Positions 35,003 through 43,502 of a DNA stretch of 64,000 nt are shown piece after piece (within the stretch, counting starts at the first letter, position 1; every line of letters starts with the position of its first letter). The stretch spans positions 124,001-188,000 of the forward strand of contig CAWABU010000007.1 in NCBI GenBank assembly GCA_963780345.1, read 5' to 3'. Origin of the DNA: PALSA-693 sp963780345 (GTDB lineage: Bacteria; Actinomycetota; Acidimicrobiia; Acidimicrobiales; Palsa-688). The notes below the pieces were generated by a model. That model did not search any database. It saw only the letters and a program-made list of their open reading frames with translations, and was not told the origin of the DNA. The position numbers were made by a program, and so were the translations under genes.

Positions 35003-36136
35003 TCAGGCGCCGGTCCCGGTCGCGTCGTCGCCTTCGGAGTTGATCGCGTTGACCAGGTCGATCAGGCGCCCCACGTCGTTGACGCGCCGGTCGAGAGTGC
35101 TGCGCGGGTCGGTGTTGCGGCGGGGCTGGTCGGTGTTGCGGCCGGGCTGGTCGGTGTTGCGGCCGGGTTGGTCGGTGTTGAGGCTGGCCCGCAGGGTGGT
35201 GATCCCGGCGTTGCGGTAGAGGCGCAACCGCTCGAGGATCAGGTCGTCGGTGCCGATCAGGTTGGTACCCAGCCCTATCTCGGTGGGGACCCGGGCCCGG
35301 GCCGCGTCCCTGTCACCGGCCAGCCACAGCCGCTGGACTTCGCGGATGTCGTCGCCGAATCCCTGGCGTTCGAAGGCGTTGTTGTAGAAGTTGGTGCCTG
35401 GCGATCCCATGGCCCCGATGGTGAAGGCGTAGCCCTCGGCGTGCCGGCGGCCGGCGGCCTCGACGTCGTCGGTGAACTCGACGCTTACCGCCACGCTGAG
35501 ATCGAGATGGTTGAGGGTCCGGCCTGCCGTCTCGGCGCCGGCCCGGATGGGGTCGAGGAACACCTCGGCGGTCTCGGGCAAGAAGGCGGTGCCGATCCAT
35601 CCGTCGGCGAGCTCTCCGGTAAGCCGCAGGTTGGCGGGGCCGAGGGCGGCGACGTAGATGGGGATGGGGGCGGGCGGCAGCAGGGAGCGGATGGGGCGCC
35701 CCTGGCCGCCTGGCAGGGGAAGCTGGTAGACGTCGCCCTCGTACTGCAGCCGCTCTCCGGCGCTGATGGACCGGACGATCTCGATGGTCTCGCGGGTGCG
35801 GCGCACGGGCCGATCGAACGCCACGCCGTGCCAGCCTTCCATGACCTGCGGGCCGCTGGTTCCGACGCCGAGCAGGAACCGTCCGCCTGAGAGCAGTTGC
35901 AGGGATTGGGCGGTCATGGCGAGCATGGCCGGGGTGCGGGCGCCGAGTTGCACGATGCCGGTTCCGAGTTTGATCGACGAGGTCCGCCCGGCCAGGTAGG
36001 CGAGCGGGGTGAGGGCGTCGCCGGCCCAGAACTCGGCCGACCACACCGAATCGACGCCGAGCCGCTCCGCCTGGCGCACGAACTCGACGCCGTCGGGGTC
36101 GTAGGGCGCGGCGCCGATCCCGAGGCGCAGGGTCAC
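35003..36136 (-). CDS. LLM-class F420-dependent oxidoreductase with a repeat tail
   Basis: The 377-aa luciferase-like TIM-barrel enzyme has LRLGIGAAPYDPDG, ERLGVDSVWSAEFWAGDAL, SSIKLGTGIVQLGARTPAMLAMTAQSL (split) and GRFLLGVGTSGPQVMEGWHG. It probably uses F420. GTG 36136 overlaps the TGA of the upstream gene (GTGA), so it is translationally coupled. The C-terminal tail (about 315-377) carries three NTDQPGR/RR heptads that are unusual in the family. Confidence 0.9.
   Translation of the reverse strand: MTLRLGIGAAPYDPDGVEFVRQAERLGVDSVWSAEFWAGDALTPLAYLAGRTSSIKLGTGIVQLGARTPAMLAMTAQSLQLLSGGRFLLGVGTSGPQVMEGWHGVAFDRPVRRTRETIEIVRSISAGERLQYEGDVYQLPLPGGQGRPIRSLLPPAPIPIYVAALGPANLRLTGELADGWIGTAFLPETAEVFLDPIRAGAETAGRTLNHLDLSVAVSVEFTDDVEAAGRRHAEGYAFTIGAMGSPGTNFYNNAFERQGFGDDIREVQRLWLAGDRDAARARVPTEIGLGTNLIGTDDLILERLRLYRNAGITTLRASLNTDQPGRNTDQPGRNTDQPRRNTDPRSTLDRRVNDVGRLIDLVNAINSEGDDATGTGA
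35107..35169. repeat. three 21-bp tandem repeats inside the LLM gene
   Basis: GGTCGGTGTTGCGGC-type 21-bp units at 35107-35127, 35128-35148 and 35149-35169, plus a partial fourth. Being a multiple of three, they add heptads NTDQPGR, NTDQPGR and NTDQPRR to the protein. Near-identity of copies suggests recent expansion. Confidence 0.9.
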
Positions 36137-37293
36137 GCCCGGCCCTCGGCCAGGGCTTTGATTCCCTCCAGGGTTCGGACCATGTTGGCGTGGACCTCGT
36201 CGAGCCGGCGGCGCAGGACCCGACCTTCGCGGTCGGGGTGGTTGGCGATGGCCATCGTCGTCCCGGACGGGCCGGGCCCAATCCGGTAGGCGAACCGCAG
36301 TCGGGTGCCGCCCTCGCCCGCCTGGAGATCGAACCGCCAGCGGGCTCCTGGCTGCTCCGGGTCGGAGGTACACCATCCGAAGGCGCGCCGTTCGTCGAAG
36401 ATGTCGACCAAGCATGAGGTCGTCCACTCGCCGATGGCGGGGTGGTAGTTCCGCCCGCTAAACCTGGCGCCGACACCGCGGTCGTCGCCGGTCCATTCGG
36501 CGCCGCGGAACTCGGTGGAAAACCGGGCCGGAAGTTCGATGTCAGTAACCAGCGCCCACACCGAGGCCGGCGGAGCGTCGATGTCCACCTCCGCGACCGC
36601 ACCCAGACCGTCCCCGAAACGCCACTCGGCCGACGGTCCCCGCTCGGCGGTGACGCCGAAGCGGTCGAAGTAGGTGATGGACCGGGCCGGACGGCGCGCC
36701 GCCCGCTTGAAGGCAGTGCCCTTGGTGTAGGCCACAGGGAACAGGGCGATCTCGGTCACGTCCTCAGGCACCTGAAGGATCTCTTTGACCCGAGCCCGGT
36801 CCTGCAGGGCGGCGGTGACCCAGGTCGTTCCCAGGCCTCGAGCCCGCAACGCCAGACAGAAACTCCAGCCGGCCTGGATGACCGAGTCGAACAGGCCCGG
36901 GCGGCCGCTGCCGTCATAGCGCCCCAGGATCGTCGGGATCACAATGGCCGGCACCTCGCCCAGGTGGTCCACCAGGTATGAGGCAGAAGCCAGGACCCGC
37001 TCGCTCGGGTGGCCTGTCCCCGCCATCTGCTCCGCGGCCCGGCCCACGAACCTGCCAGCGCCTTGACGGTAAAGCTCCGCCAACTGATCCTTGACCTTCT
37101 GGTCGCGTATGATCAGCCACCGACGACTGGCCACGTTGCCTCCGGTCGGCGCCTGCTCGGCCAGGTCGATGCAGTCCAGCAGCACCTGGCTGTCGACGGG
37201 ACGCTCGAAATCGAGACGCTGCCGGACCGCTCTCGTCGTCGCCAGTATCTCGTCCACCGAATCAATATCGATTGGCAAATCGGACCCCTCCAT
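36133..37293 (-). CDS. nitroreductase-SRPBCC fusion protein
   Basis: The 386-aa protein fuses two domains. Residues about 8-230 are a nitroreductase: TTRAVRQRLDFERPV, EQAPTGGNVASRRWLII, VIQAGWSFCLALRARGLGTTW split over FMN-binding segments, and EIALFPVAYTKG. Residues about 245-386 are SRPBCC: GAVAEVDIDAPPASVWALVTDIELP, FSTEFRGAEW and AYRIGPGPSGTTMA. It is coupled to the LLM oxidoreductase by a 4-bp overlap, so the two may act on one substrate. ATG 37293 is preceded by GGAG; the frame is open upstream. Confidence 0.85.
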   Translation of the reverse strand: MEGSDLPIDIDSVDEILATTRAVRQRLDFERPVDSQVLLDCIDLAEQAPTGGNVASRRWLIIRDQKVKDQLAELYRQGAGRFVGRAAEQMAGTGHPSERVLASASYLVDHLGEVPAIVIPTILGRYDGSGRPGLFDSVIQAGWSFCLALRARGLGTTWVTAALQDRARVKEILQVPEDVTEIALFPVAYTKGTAFKRAARRPARSITYFDRFGVTAERGPSAEWRFGDGLGAVAEVDIDAPPASVWALVTDIELPARFSTEFRGAEWTGDDRGVGARFSGRNYHPAIGEWTTSCLVDIFDERRAFGWCTSDPEQPGARWRFDLQAGEGGTRLRFAYRIGPGPSGTTMAIANHPDREGRVLRRRLDEVHANMVRTLEGIKALAEGRA

Positions 37294-37437
37294 CCGAGAT
37301 CGCTCCAGCTTAAGAGTGATTGGGTGAGGTGACCCTACACCCGCTCTGGTCGAACGATCCCGAATCCCCACCGATCATCGGGTCGGCGGCCATCCTGAGC
37401 GTCGGTGTCCCGGGCCCCGGGGCGCCCGGCCGCCGGG

Positions 37438-38565
37438 CTAGCTCGGAGCTGGGGCTGCGCCCGGGTTGACCGTGAAGGTGTGGTTGAGCGACGGTCCGAC
37501 CTCGACGTGCTTGCTAATCACGCCATCTTTGAAATACAGGTTGGCAATCGCCTGGAAGTCCGTGTCGACCTGGGGAGAGTTCGTCCGGAAGGTCTCGATT
37601 CCCCTGCCTTCGACGACGGTCGCGATGTTGGCCGGGGTGTGGTACAGCCTGGAGTACGTCTCCGACGCCATCGACAGGTGGGCCTGCTCCCAGAGGGCGG
37701 CGGCGTCCAATCGGTTGATGAGATCCTGGATGGCGGCGTGCTTCCCTGGATTGCTGACAGCCGAGTCGGTGACGTCGAGAAAACCGAGTGAAGCGTTGAG
37801 GCCGGCCCCGTCGGCGAGCACTCGGGCTCCGTCCTCGATCTCGGCTGTGGCCAGGTAGGGGTCCCAGGTCGACCAGGCCGCGATAGCGCCGCTGGCGAAG
37901 GCCGCTCTGGCGTCGGTCGGCTGCAAGAAATCAAGCCTGATGTCGTTGGACCCGAGGCCGACCTTGTTGAGGTTGGCGAGCAGGACGTACTCACCGATCG
38001 ATCCCTTGGTGGTCGGCGACACCTCCTTGCCCTTCAATTCCGCGACGGTCCGGATGGGCGAGTTCTTCGGTACCAGGATGGCAACTCCGGTCGCCTGATT
38101 GGACGTCTCGGCGACCGCGGCCTGGATGGGTGCGCCGGCCGCGATGGCATTGATGGTCGGCGCGGCCGCGGCTCCGCCGATGTCTGCTGCTCCCGCGGTG
38201 AGCCCCTGAAGCTCCGCCGCCGAGGTGGGCCACTCGCTGTAGACGATCTTGTACGGGGTGTTTTGCAGGCCCGCCTGAGTGAGCAGCGTCACCACGTTTT
38301 TCTCTTGTTCGCCGACCTTCAGCGTGACCTTGGACAGGTTCACGCCCGTGCCGCTGGCCGAGGGATCGGAGGCGGCGGCCGTGGCGGCCGTCGGCGCCGC
38401 CGTGGTGCTCGGACTGGCGGCCTTCGACGAGGAAGACGATCCGCATGCGCTGGCGAGAGCCACCAGCGTTGCTGCCGCGCCGATCCAGCTCGCTCGGGCC
38501 GATGTCGTTGTCCGTGGCCTCGGTCGATCCTGACCTGGGGTTGGCTCGAGAGCTGACTGTTGCAC
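37438..38565 (-). CDS. ABC transporter substrate-binding lipoprotein (sulfonate/taurine type)
   Basis: The 375-aa protein has a lipoprotein signal (WIGAAATLVALASAC), a Ser/Ala-rich linker, and an SsuA/TauA-type solute-binding domain (about 75-370): KIVYSEWPTSAAELQGLTAGAADIGG, VAILVPKNSPIRTVAELKGKEV, AFASGAIAAWSTWDPYLATAE. Such proteins bind aliphatic sulfonates, taurine or nitrate-like anions outside the membrane. It is divergent from the permease and ATPase. Start GTG with GAGGAGGA before it. A 19-bp inverted repeat lies 77 bp upstream. Confidence 0.9.
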   Translation of the reverse strand: MQQSALEPTPGQDRPRPRTTTSARASWIGAAATLVALASACGSSSSSKAASPSTTAAPTAATAAASDPSASGTGVNLSKVTLKVGEQEKNVVTLLTQAGLQNTPYKIVYSEWPTSAAELQGLTAGAADIGGAAAAPTINAIAAGAPIQAAVAETSNQATGVAILVPKNSPIRTVAELKGKEVSPTTKGSIGEYVLLANLNKVGLGSNDIRLDFLQPTDARAAFASGAIAAWSTWDPYLATAEIEDGARVLADGAGLNASLGFLDVTDSAVSNPGKHAAIQDLINRLDAAALWEQAHLSMASETYSRLYHTPANIATVVEGRGIETFRTNSPQVDTDFQAIANLYFKDGVISKHVEVGPSLNHTFTVNPGAAPAPS

Positions 38566-38641
38566 GCGTCCTCCTCGCTTGACGAGATCTACCGGGCATT
38601 GACGGGGACCGACCGGGTGGGTAGGCCCGATTGTCTAGAAA

Positions 38642-38660
38642 GTTGATCTACTATATCACG
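38642..38660. promoter_or_regulatory. 19-bp inverted repeat, site 1 of the organosulfur regulon
   Basis: GTTGAT-N7-ATCACG between the divergent binding-protein and permease genes. Flanks extend it to AAAGTTGAT-N7-ATCACGTTT. The centre (38651) is 64 bases before the presumed permease transcription start, an activator-like position. Confidence 0.6.
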
Positions 38661-38680
38661 TTTACAAGCCTCAATTCAGA

Positions 38681-38708
38681 TTGACTTCATCAGGTATCTG
38701 TCTAAGCT
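38681..38708 (+). promoter_or_regulatory. promoter of the permease-ATPase operon (leaderless)
   Basis: TTGACT (-35, 38681-38686), a 16-base spacer, TAAGCT (-10, 38703-38708), then 6 bases to the ATG at 38715. Transcription would start at or next to that ATG, which makes the mRNA leaderless. Confidence 0.5.
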
Positions 38709-38714
38709 ATGGCT

Positions 38715-39569
38715 ATGACGACCGTAGAGGCGCCCCCGCCCGTCTCTGTAGCCGAGGCGGACCCACCTCATGCCCCCGCGGCCGGCCGCCGAGCTCTCTT
38801 CAGACCGGCATGGGCGCGGCGGGGGCGCCGGATGATCGGACCTCTGCTGGTCCTGTTCTTCTGGTGGCTCCTGACCCGGCTCGGATGGGTCGATCAGCGA
38901 TTCCTTTCCAGCCCGGGCAAGGTGTTGCACGTGTTCACCACCGAAATCAGCGACGGAGTGTTCCAGCACAACGTCGGGGTGTCGCTCGGCAGGGTCGCCA
39001 AGGGACTCGTGATCGGAGTGGGCCTCGGGGTCATCGTCGGGTGCGTGTGTGCCATGTGGCGTTTGGGCGAGGACCTCGCCGACCCGGTCATCCAGATGTT
39101 TCGGACCGTCCCCTTCGTGGCCCTCACGTCGCTGTTTGTCGTGTGGTTCGGAATCGGAGAGCGGCCCAAGTACCTCCTGGTGGCGCTGGGCTGCTTTTTC
39201 CCCGTCTACCTCAACACCTTCAATGGGATCCGCAACGTTGATGCTCGCCTGGTCGAAGCGGCCCAGGGTTTTGGCCTCGGCCGGCTTGGATTGGTGCGTG
39301 AGGTCATCCTGCCTGGAGCCCTGCCGCAGGCCTTGCTGGGATTGCGGTACGCGCTCGGTATCTCCTGGCTGGCACTCGTGATTGCCGAACAGATCAATGC
39401 CAACTCGGGCATCGGGTACCTGCTCTCCACCGCCCAAAACAACCTGGATACCCCCGGCATCATCGCCAGTGTCGTCACCTACGCGGCTCTTGGCATCCTC
39501 ACTGACGCCCTGGTTCGCTTGCTCGAGGCTCGCTTGCTCACCTGGCGGCGAGCCTTCACTGGCTCATGA
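38715..39569 (+). CDS. ssuC: ABC transporter permease (SsuC/TauC-like)
   Basis: The protein (284 aa from ATG 38715; a first ATG lies at 38709) has about six membrane helices and the BPD_transp_1 loop VEAAQGFGLGRLGLVREVILPGALPQALLGLR split over the EAA motif, then SWLALVIAEQ. Membrane component for sulfonate/taurine/nitrate-type import. The ATPase gene follows with a 4-bp ATGA overlap. The symbol reflects the family, not a proven substrate. Confidence 0.88.
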   Translation: MTTVEAPPPVSVAEADPPHAPAAGRRALFRPAWARRGRRMIGPLLVLFFWWLLTRLGWVDQRFLSSPGKVLHVFTTEISDGVFQHNVGVSLGRVAKGLVIGVGLGVIVGCVCAMWRLGEDLADPVIQMFRTVPFVALTSLFVVWFGIGERPKYLLVALGCFFPVYLNTFNGIRNVDARLVEAAQGFGLGRLGLVREVILPGALPQALLGLRYALGISWLALVIAEQINANSGIGYLLSTAQNNLDTPGIIASVVTYAALGILTDALVRLLEARLLTWRRAFTGS

Positions 39570-40330
39570 CCGACATCCGTGTGGTCGACAACGACAGGGC
39601 GCAGCCCCCGGCCGGGGAGAGCGGCGTTGCCTACGCTACCGTGACCGTCCGCAACCTGCGGCGCTCGTTTGGCTCCCGGGTAGTGCTCAACGGTCTCGAC
39701 CTCGACGTCGCGCCCGGCGAGGTGGTAGCTCTGCTCGGGTTGAGTGGCTGTGGCAAGACGACCCTCCTCCGGGTCCTGGGCGGTCTCGACCGCGAGGCAA
39801 CGGGCCACGTCGCGGTGCCCGCGGCCCGAGCCGTCGTGTACCAGGAGCATCGCCTTCTCCCATGGCGCCGGGTGGGGCAGAACGTCAGCATCGCCCTGCC
39901 CCGATCACAGGCTCAATCGGCCGCCGATCTGGCCCTCGAGGAAGTCGGACTGGCCGGGCGGGCCAACGCCTGGCCAAATACCCTGAGCGGTGGCGAAGCG
40001 GCTCGCGTCGCGCTGGCCCGGGCGCTGGTCCGCGAGCCTCAACTCCTGCTTCTCGACGAGCCGTTTGCCGCCCTGGATGCCTTCACCCGGATCAAGATGC
40101 ACGGCCTGGTGCGCCAACTATGGGAACGTCACCACCCGGCAGTGATCATGGTCACCCACGACGTCGACGAGGCCATGATGCTGGCCGACCGGGTCGTGGT
40201 CATGAAAGACGGAACCATTGCGCACGACGCCACGGTTGGCATCCCGCATCCGCGCCGGCGGGGGGACCTTCGGCTCGAGGCCTTGCGCGGTCAGCTGCTC
40301 GGAGAGCTCGGCGTGGATGACACGGTCTGA
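39566..40330 (+). CDS. ssuB: ABC transporter ATP-binding protein (SsuB/TauB-like)
   Basis: The 254-aa ATPase has Walker A GLSGCGKTT (58-66), the signature LSGGEAARVALARAL (about 140-154), Walker B LLLLDEPFAALD and the switch His in VTHDVDEAMMLADRVVVM. It energises the permease encoded just upstream. YQEHRLLPWRRVGQNV is typical of the SsuB/TauB/NrtD branch. Confidence 0.92.
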   Translation: MTDIRVVDNDRAQPPAGESGVAYATVTVRNLRRSFGSRVVLNGLDLDVAPGEVVALLGLSGCGKTTLLRVLGGLDREATGHVAVPAARAVVYQEHRLLPWRRVGQNVSIALPRSQAQSAADLALEEVGLAGRANAWPNTLSGGEAARVALARALVREPQLLLLDEPFAALDAFTRIKMHGLVRQLWERHHPAVIMVTHDVDEAMMLADRVVVMKDGTIAHDATVGIPHPRRRGDLRLEALRGQLLGELGVDDTV

Positions 40331-40395
40331 GTACCGCTGCGAAAATCAGCTCGACACCGTTGACAGCAGGGAGTGGACCAGGAACAATAGACAAT

Positions 40396-40414
40396 GTCGA
40401 TCGATTTAATCAAC
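40396..40414. promoter_or_regulatory. 19-bp inverted repeat, site 2 of the organosulfur regulon
   Basis: GTCGAT-N7-ATCAAC, same half-sites and spacing as sites at 38642 and 43385. Located 50 bp upstream of the dioxygenase start (40464). Confidence 0.65.
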
Positions 40415-40463
40415 AACTGCTCGATCGAGTACAGATGCAGGGACAACAGCCAGGAGGTTCCCG

Positions 40464-41326
40464 ATGAGTGTCGCAACCGAGACTCCAACCCCGCCGGACG
40501 TGGACGTCATTGTCCACCCCTTCAGCCGACCATAGGGGCGGAGATCGAGGGTGTCGATCTGCGCCACCCTTTGAGCGACTCCCTCCGGGACGCTCTGAGG
40601 CAGACCTTGCTGCAATACAAAGTCATCTTCTTCCGCGACCAGGATCTCAACCGACAGCAGCACGAAGCTTTCGCCGCCAACTTCGGGCCTCTCTACACCC
40701 ACCCGAGCTCCAAGCGGGCCGACGACATCACGCCCATCCACCGGATCGCGGCTGAGGATTTCAAGAAGCGAGCCGAAGGTCCTGACCGGAGGGATGAGCC
40801 GACCTGGGATGCGTATCACACTGACACCAGCTGGCGGCTCGTCCCCACGTGGGGCGCCGTCCTCCGGGCCGTGACGCTGCCCGAGACCGGCGGCGACACC
40901 ATCTGGGTGGACGGCAATCTCGCTTATGAAGCGCTGCCCGACGACGTCAAGGAACGAATCGAGGGCCTCTTCGTCGTCCACGACTTCCGTGCCGCGCTGG
41001 TCAACGCCGGCCACGACTATCCGATTGTCTCCCACCCGATCGTCCGTATCCACCGCGAGACCGGAAAGAAGATCCTCTGGGTGAACTACTCGCAGCATCC
41101 CTCCATCATCGGACTCGATCGCGATGAGAGCGTCGAATTGCTGTCCCTTGTCATCGATCAATACCGAAAGCCCGAGCACCAGATACGATTCAGCTGGCGT
41201 CCTGGCTCGGTGGCGTTCTGGGACAACCGGGCGGCCGTTCACTACGCCGTTCGCAATTACGGGGACTTCCCGCGGCTGCTGGAGCGGGTCTTGATCTCCG
41301 ACGACCGGCTCTACGCCGACCTGTAG
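40464..41326 (+). pseudogene. TauD/TfdA-family 2-oxoglutarate dioxygenase with a one-base frameshift
   Basis: The best start is ATG 40464 with AGGAGG 6 bases before it (MSVATETPTPPDVDVIVHP). That frame hits TAG at 40533, but the next frame continues QPTIGAEIEGVDLRHPL, the normal family N-terminus. One missing base in the C run 40517-40520 explains this. The rest is intact: AYHTDTSW with iron-binding His/Asp (near 118), distal NRAAVHYAV (His near 258) and RLLERVLI. It would release sulfite from taurine, an alkyl sulfonate or sulfate ester. Real decay or a sequencing error cannot be told apart. Confidence 0.8.
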
Positions 41327-41362
41327 CCAGATCGAGGACGACGCAAAGATCGGAAGGTGATT

Positions 41363-42043
41363 GTGGCGGACACCACTGCTCGACGGGAAACAGTGCAGGA
41401 GTACCTGGACGATCTGCAGGCGGAACGCAACTCGACATGGAGCCGCGACCGGCTGGTCGCTCACGCCGCTGCACGCCAATCACTGGAGGACGACGCTGAT
41501 CGCACCCGATTTCTCAAGGCGGGGGATCCCGTCCCGCTGTTCGTTCTCGACGAAGCAGACGGCGGTCAGGCGGTACTCGCGGAGCTCCTGGTCGACGGCC
41601 CGGTCGTGCTCCTCTTCTTTCGCTTCGAAGGGTGTCCCGCCTGCAACGCCGCCCTTCACGGCTATCGCGAGACACTGAGTGGACCTCTCCGCGAGCTTGG
41701 CGCCCATCTGGTCGCCATCAGTCCGCAGGTGGTGGGCCGCCTGGGGGCGATCAAGCATCGTCACGGACTCGACTTCATGGTGGCGTCCGATCCTGGGGCG
41801 CGGCTGATCGACGAGCTGGGCATCGGATTCGCCCCCGACGAGCAAGCCCGGGAGCAGACCCGGGCCGAAGGCCAGGACCTGGGGGTGACTCTCGGAGCGG
41901 GCAGCTGGACCCTGCCCTATCCTACGGCTGTCGTGGTCGGCACCAACGGGGTTGCGACCTTCGTCGATGTCCACCCGAACTGGATGGTTCGCACGCCTGC
42001 ATCCACGATCCTCGCCGAGGTCCGCAAGATCACTCACCGCTAG
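41363..42043 (+). CDS. peroxiredoxin-like (AhpC/TSA) protein
   Basis: The 226-aa thioredoxin-fold protein has FLKAGDPVPLFVLDEADG, the active-site FFRFEGCPACN (C91, C94) and PTAVVVGTNGVATFVDVHPNW. Helical residues 1-45 precede the fold. It is the second gene behind the dioxygenase (36 bp) and probably cotranscribed. A CxxC-type redoxin in an organosulfur locus could deal with peroxide or sulfite radicals; that is inference. GGAAGG favours GTG 41363. Confidence 0.82.
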   Translation: MADTTARRETVQEYLDDLQAERNSTWSRDRLVAHAAARQSLEDDADRTRFLKAGDPVPLFVLDEADGGQAVLAELLVDGPVVLLFFRFEGCPACNAALHGYRETLSGPLRELGAHLVAISPQVVGRLGAIKHRHGLDFMVASDPGARLIDELGIGFAPDEQAREQTRAEGQDLGVTLGAGSWTLPYPTAVVVGTNGVATFVDVHPNWMVRTPASTILAEVRKITHR

Positions 42044-42097
42044 GCCCTGCTGGCTGGCTGGCCTCAGGGCAATCCGGTGGCGGCCTTCACGAGTCGA

Positions 42098-43259
42098 TCA
42101 GCCCGGTCCCTCGGCCGGGGTCAACGCCGTGGCGGATATGGCAGGCGAGGCTGACGTCCCCGGCTGGCGCCGGGCCACTTCGCTGCGGACGAGCGGAAGC
42201 AGGTAGCGCCCGTAGTCGATGGCGTCGTCGTAGGGGTCGTACCCGCGGATGAGGAGCGTCGTGACGCCAATGTCGACGTAGTCGAGGAGCGCTTGAGCAA
42301 CGGTCTCGGGCGTACCGACCAGAGCGGTGGAGTTTCCGGCCGCGCCCGTGGCGGCGGCGAGGGGGGTCCAGAGCGCCCGGTCGTGAAGCTCACCCTTTGC
42401 GGCTGCGGCCAGCAACCGCTGCGACCCGACGTTTTGCGGCCCGGGGCCACCCAGGCCAAAGGAAGGCCTCCGCCACTGATTTCCGAAGGAACTGAGATTC
42501 GTTTGCGTGGCGTCCAGAATGCGATGGGCCCGCTCCCACGCTAAGTCCTCGGTCGGGCCGAGGATAGGCCGAAACGACACGCTGAACCCGGGCAGGTTAG
42601 ACCGACCGCTAGCGGCGGCGGACTCGCGGACCGATGCGATCTGCTCGGCGGTCTCGGCGAGCGGCTCGCCCCATAACGCATAGACGTCGGCGTGCTTCCC
42701 GCCGACCCGGTAGGCCGCCTCCGACGACCCACCGAAATAGAGAGGAATCCGAGGTTGCTGCAAGCGACCGAACATCCGCGAAGAAGTCTTTGACCTCGTA
42801 GTACTGGCCGTCGTAATCGAACGGTCCATCAGAAGTCCACGCTCGCTTCAGGACGTCGAGGTACTCGTCGGTCCGATCATATCGGCGGTCCTTATCCAGG
42901 AAGTCCCCGTCGCGGCGTTGCTCAGCGTCGCTGCCGCCGGTGATGATGTGCACCGCGATGCGGCCACCCGCGAATTGATCGAGCGTCGCGAACGTCCTGG
43001 CGGCCACCGTGGGGGACACGAACCCGGGTCGGTGGGCGACGAGGTAGCCCAGGCGAGATGTCTGGGCGGCGGCATACGCGGCCACCTGGGTGCCGTCCGG
43101 TTGAGAAGAGCTGTACCCGATGAGCACCCGGTCGAAGCCGGCATCCTCATGGGCCCGGGCGAAACGACGCAGGTATTCATGGTCGATGACGGGACCACTG
43201 ACCCGCCGAGTCTCCGATTGGTCCCGTGTGCTGATCATCCCGATGAATTCGACGGGCAT
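42098..43259 (-). pseudogene. SsuD-like LLM monooxygenase with a one-base frameshift
   Basis: Two overlapping frames join to one alkanesulfonate monooxygenase-like protein. The first runs MPVEFIGMI..DRVLIGYSSSQPDG, AGGRIAVHIITGGSDAEQRRDGDFL cut at YYEVKDFFADVRSL; the second continues QQPRIPLYFGGSSEAAYRVGGKHADVYALWGEPL. An extra base (the A pair at 42762-42763) causes the break. SsuD-type enzymes use FMNH2 and O2 to split sulfonates to aldehyde and sulfite. Start at 43259 is favoured by GGAGCC; 43271 is possible. It converges with the redoxin gene. Confidence 0.8.
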
Positions 43260-43384
43260 GGTTGGCTCCATTTAGAGGTTGACGAAAAACGGCCATCAGG
43301 GTCGTAGCGGCGATCGCCCCGGCGACGCGGCCCGGCCCAGCTGGTCCACGATCCGGGGGTTGCCGACCTGCCGGCCGGCCGAAA

Positions 43385-43403
43385 GTCGATCATATCGATC
43401 AAC
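43385..43403. promoter_or_regulatory. 19-bp inverted repeat, site 3 of the organosulfur regulon
   Basis: GTCGAT-N7-ATCAAC, extended on both sides to AAAGTCGAT-N7-ATCAACTTT, the most symmetrical of the three sites. Located 126 bp upstream of the SsuD-like gene start. Confidence 0.65.
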
Positions 43404-43502
43404 TTTACCGGATTTCTAGTCCACTGACGCCGGTGGTGTCAAATGGAAGGGGCGCCCCCGGTTGCCCGGCCCGGAGGATCGGGAGGGCGCGGTGCGGTCG
43501 GG

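Noticed and set aside
35313..36602. 429-codon minus-strand frame in another phase
   Set aside because: Overlaps the LLM and nitroreductase-SRPBCC genes in a shifted frame; Arg/Pro-rich.
40394..40463. ATG 40394 as dioxygenase start
   Set aside because: It is in frame with the body but overlaps the operator, lacks a Shine-Dalgarno and gives a Cys/Arg-rich N-terminus unlike the family. ATG 40464 with AGGAGG plus a one-base shift explains the data better.
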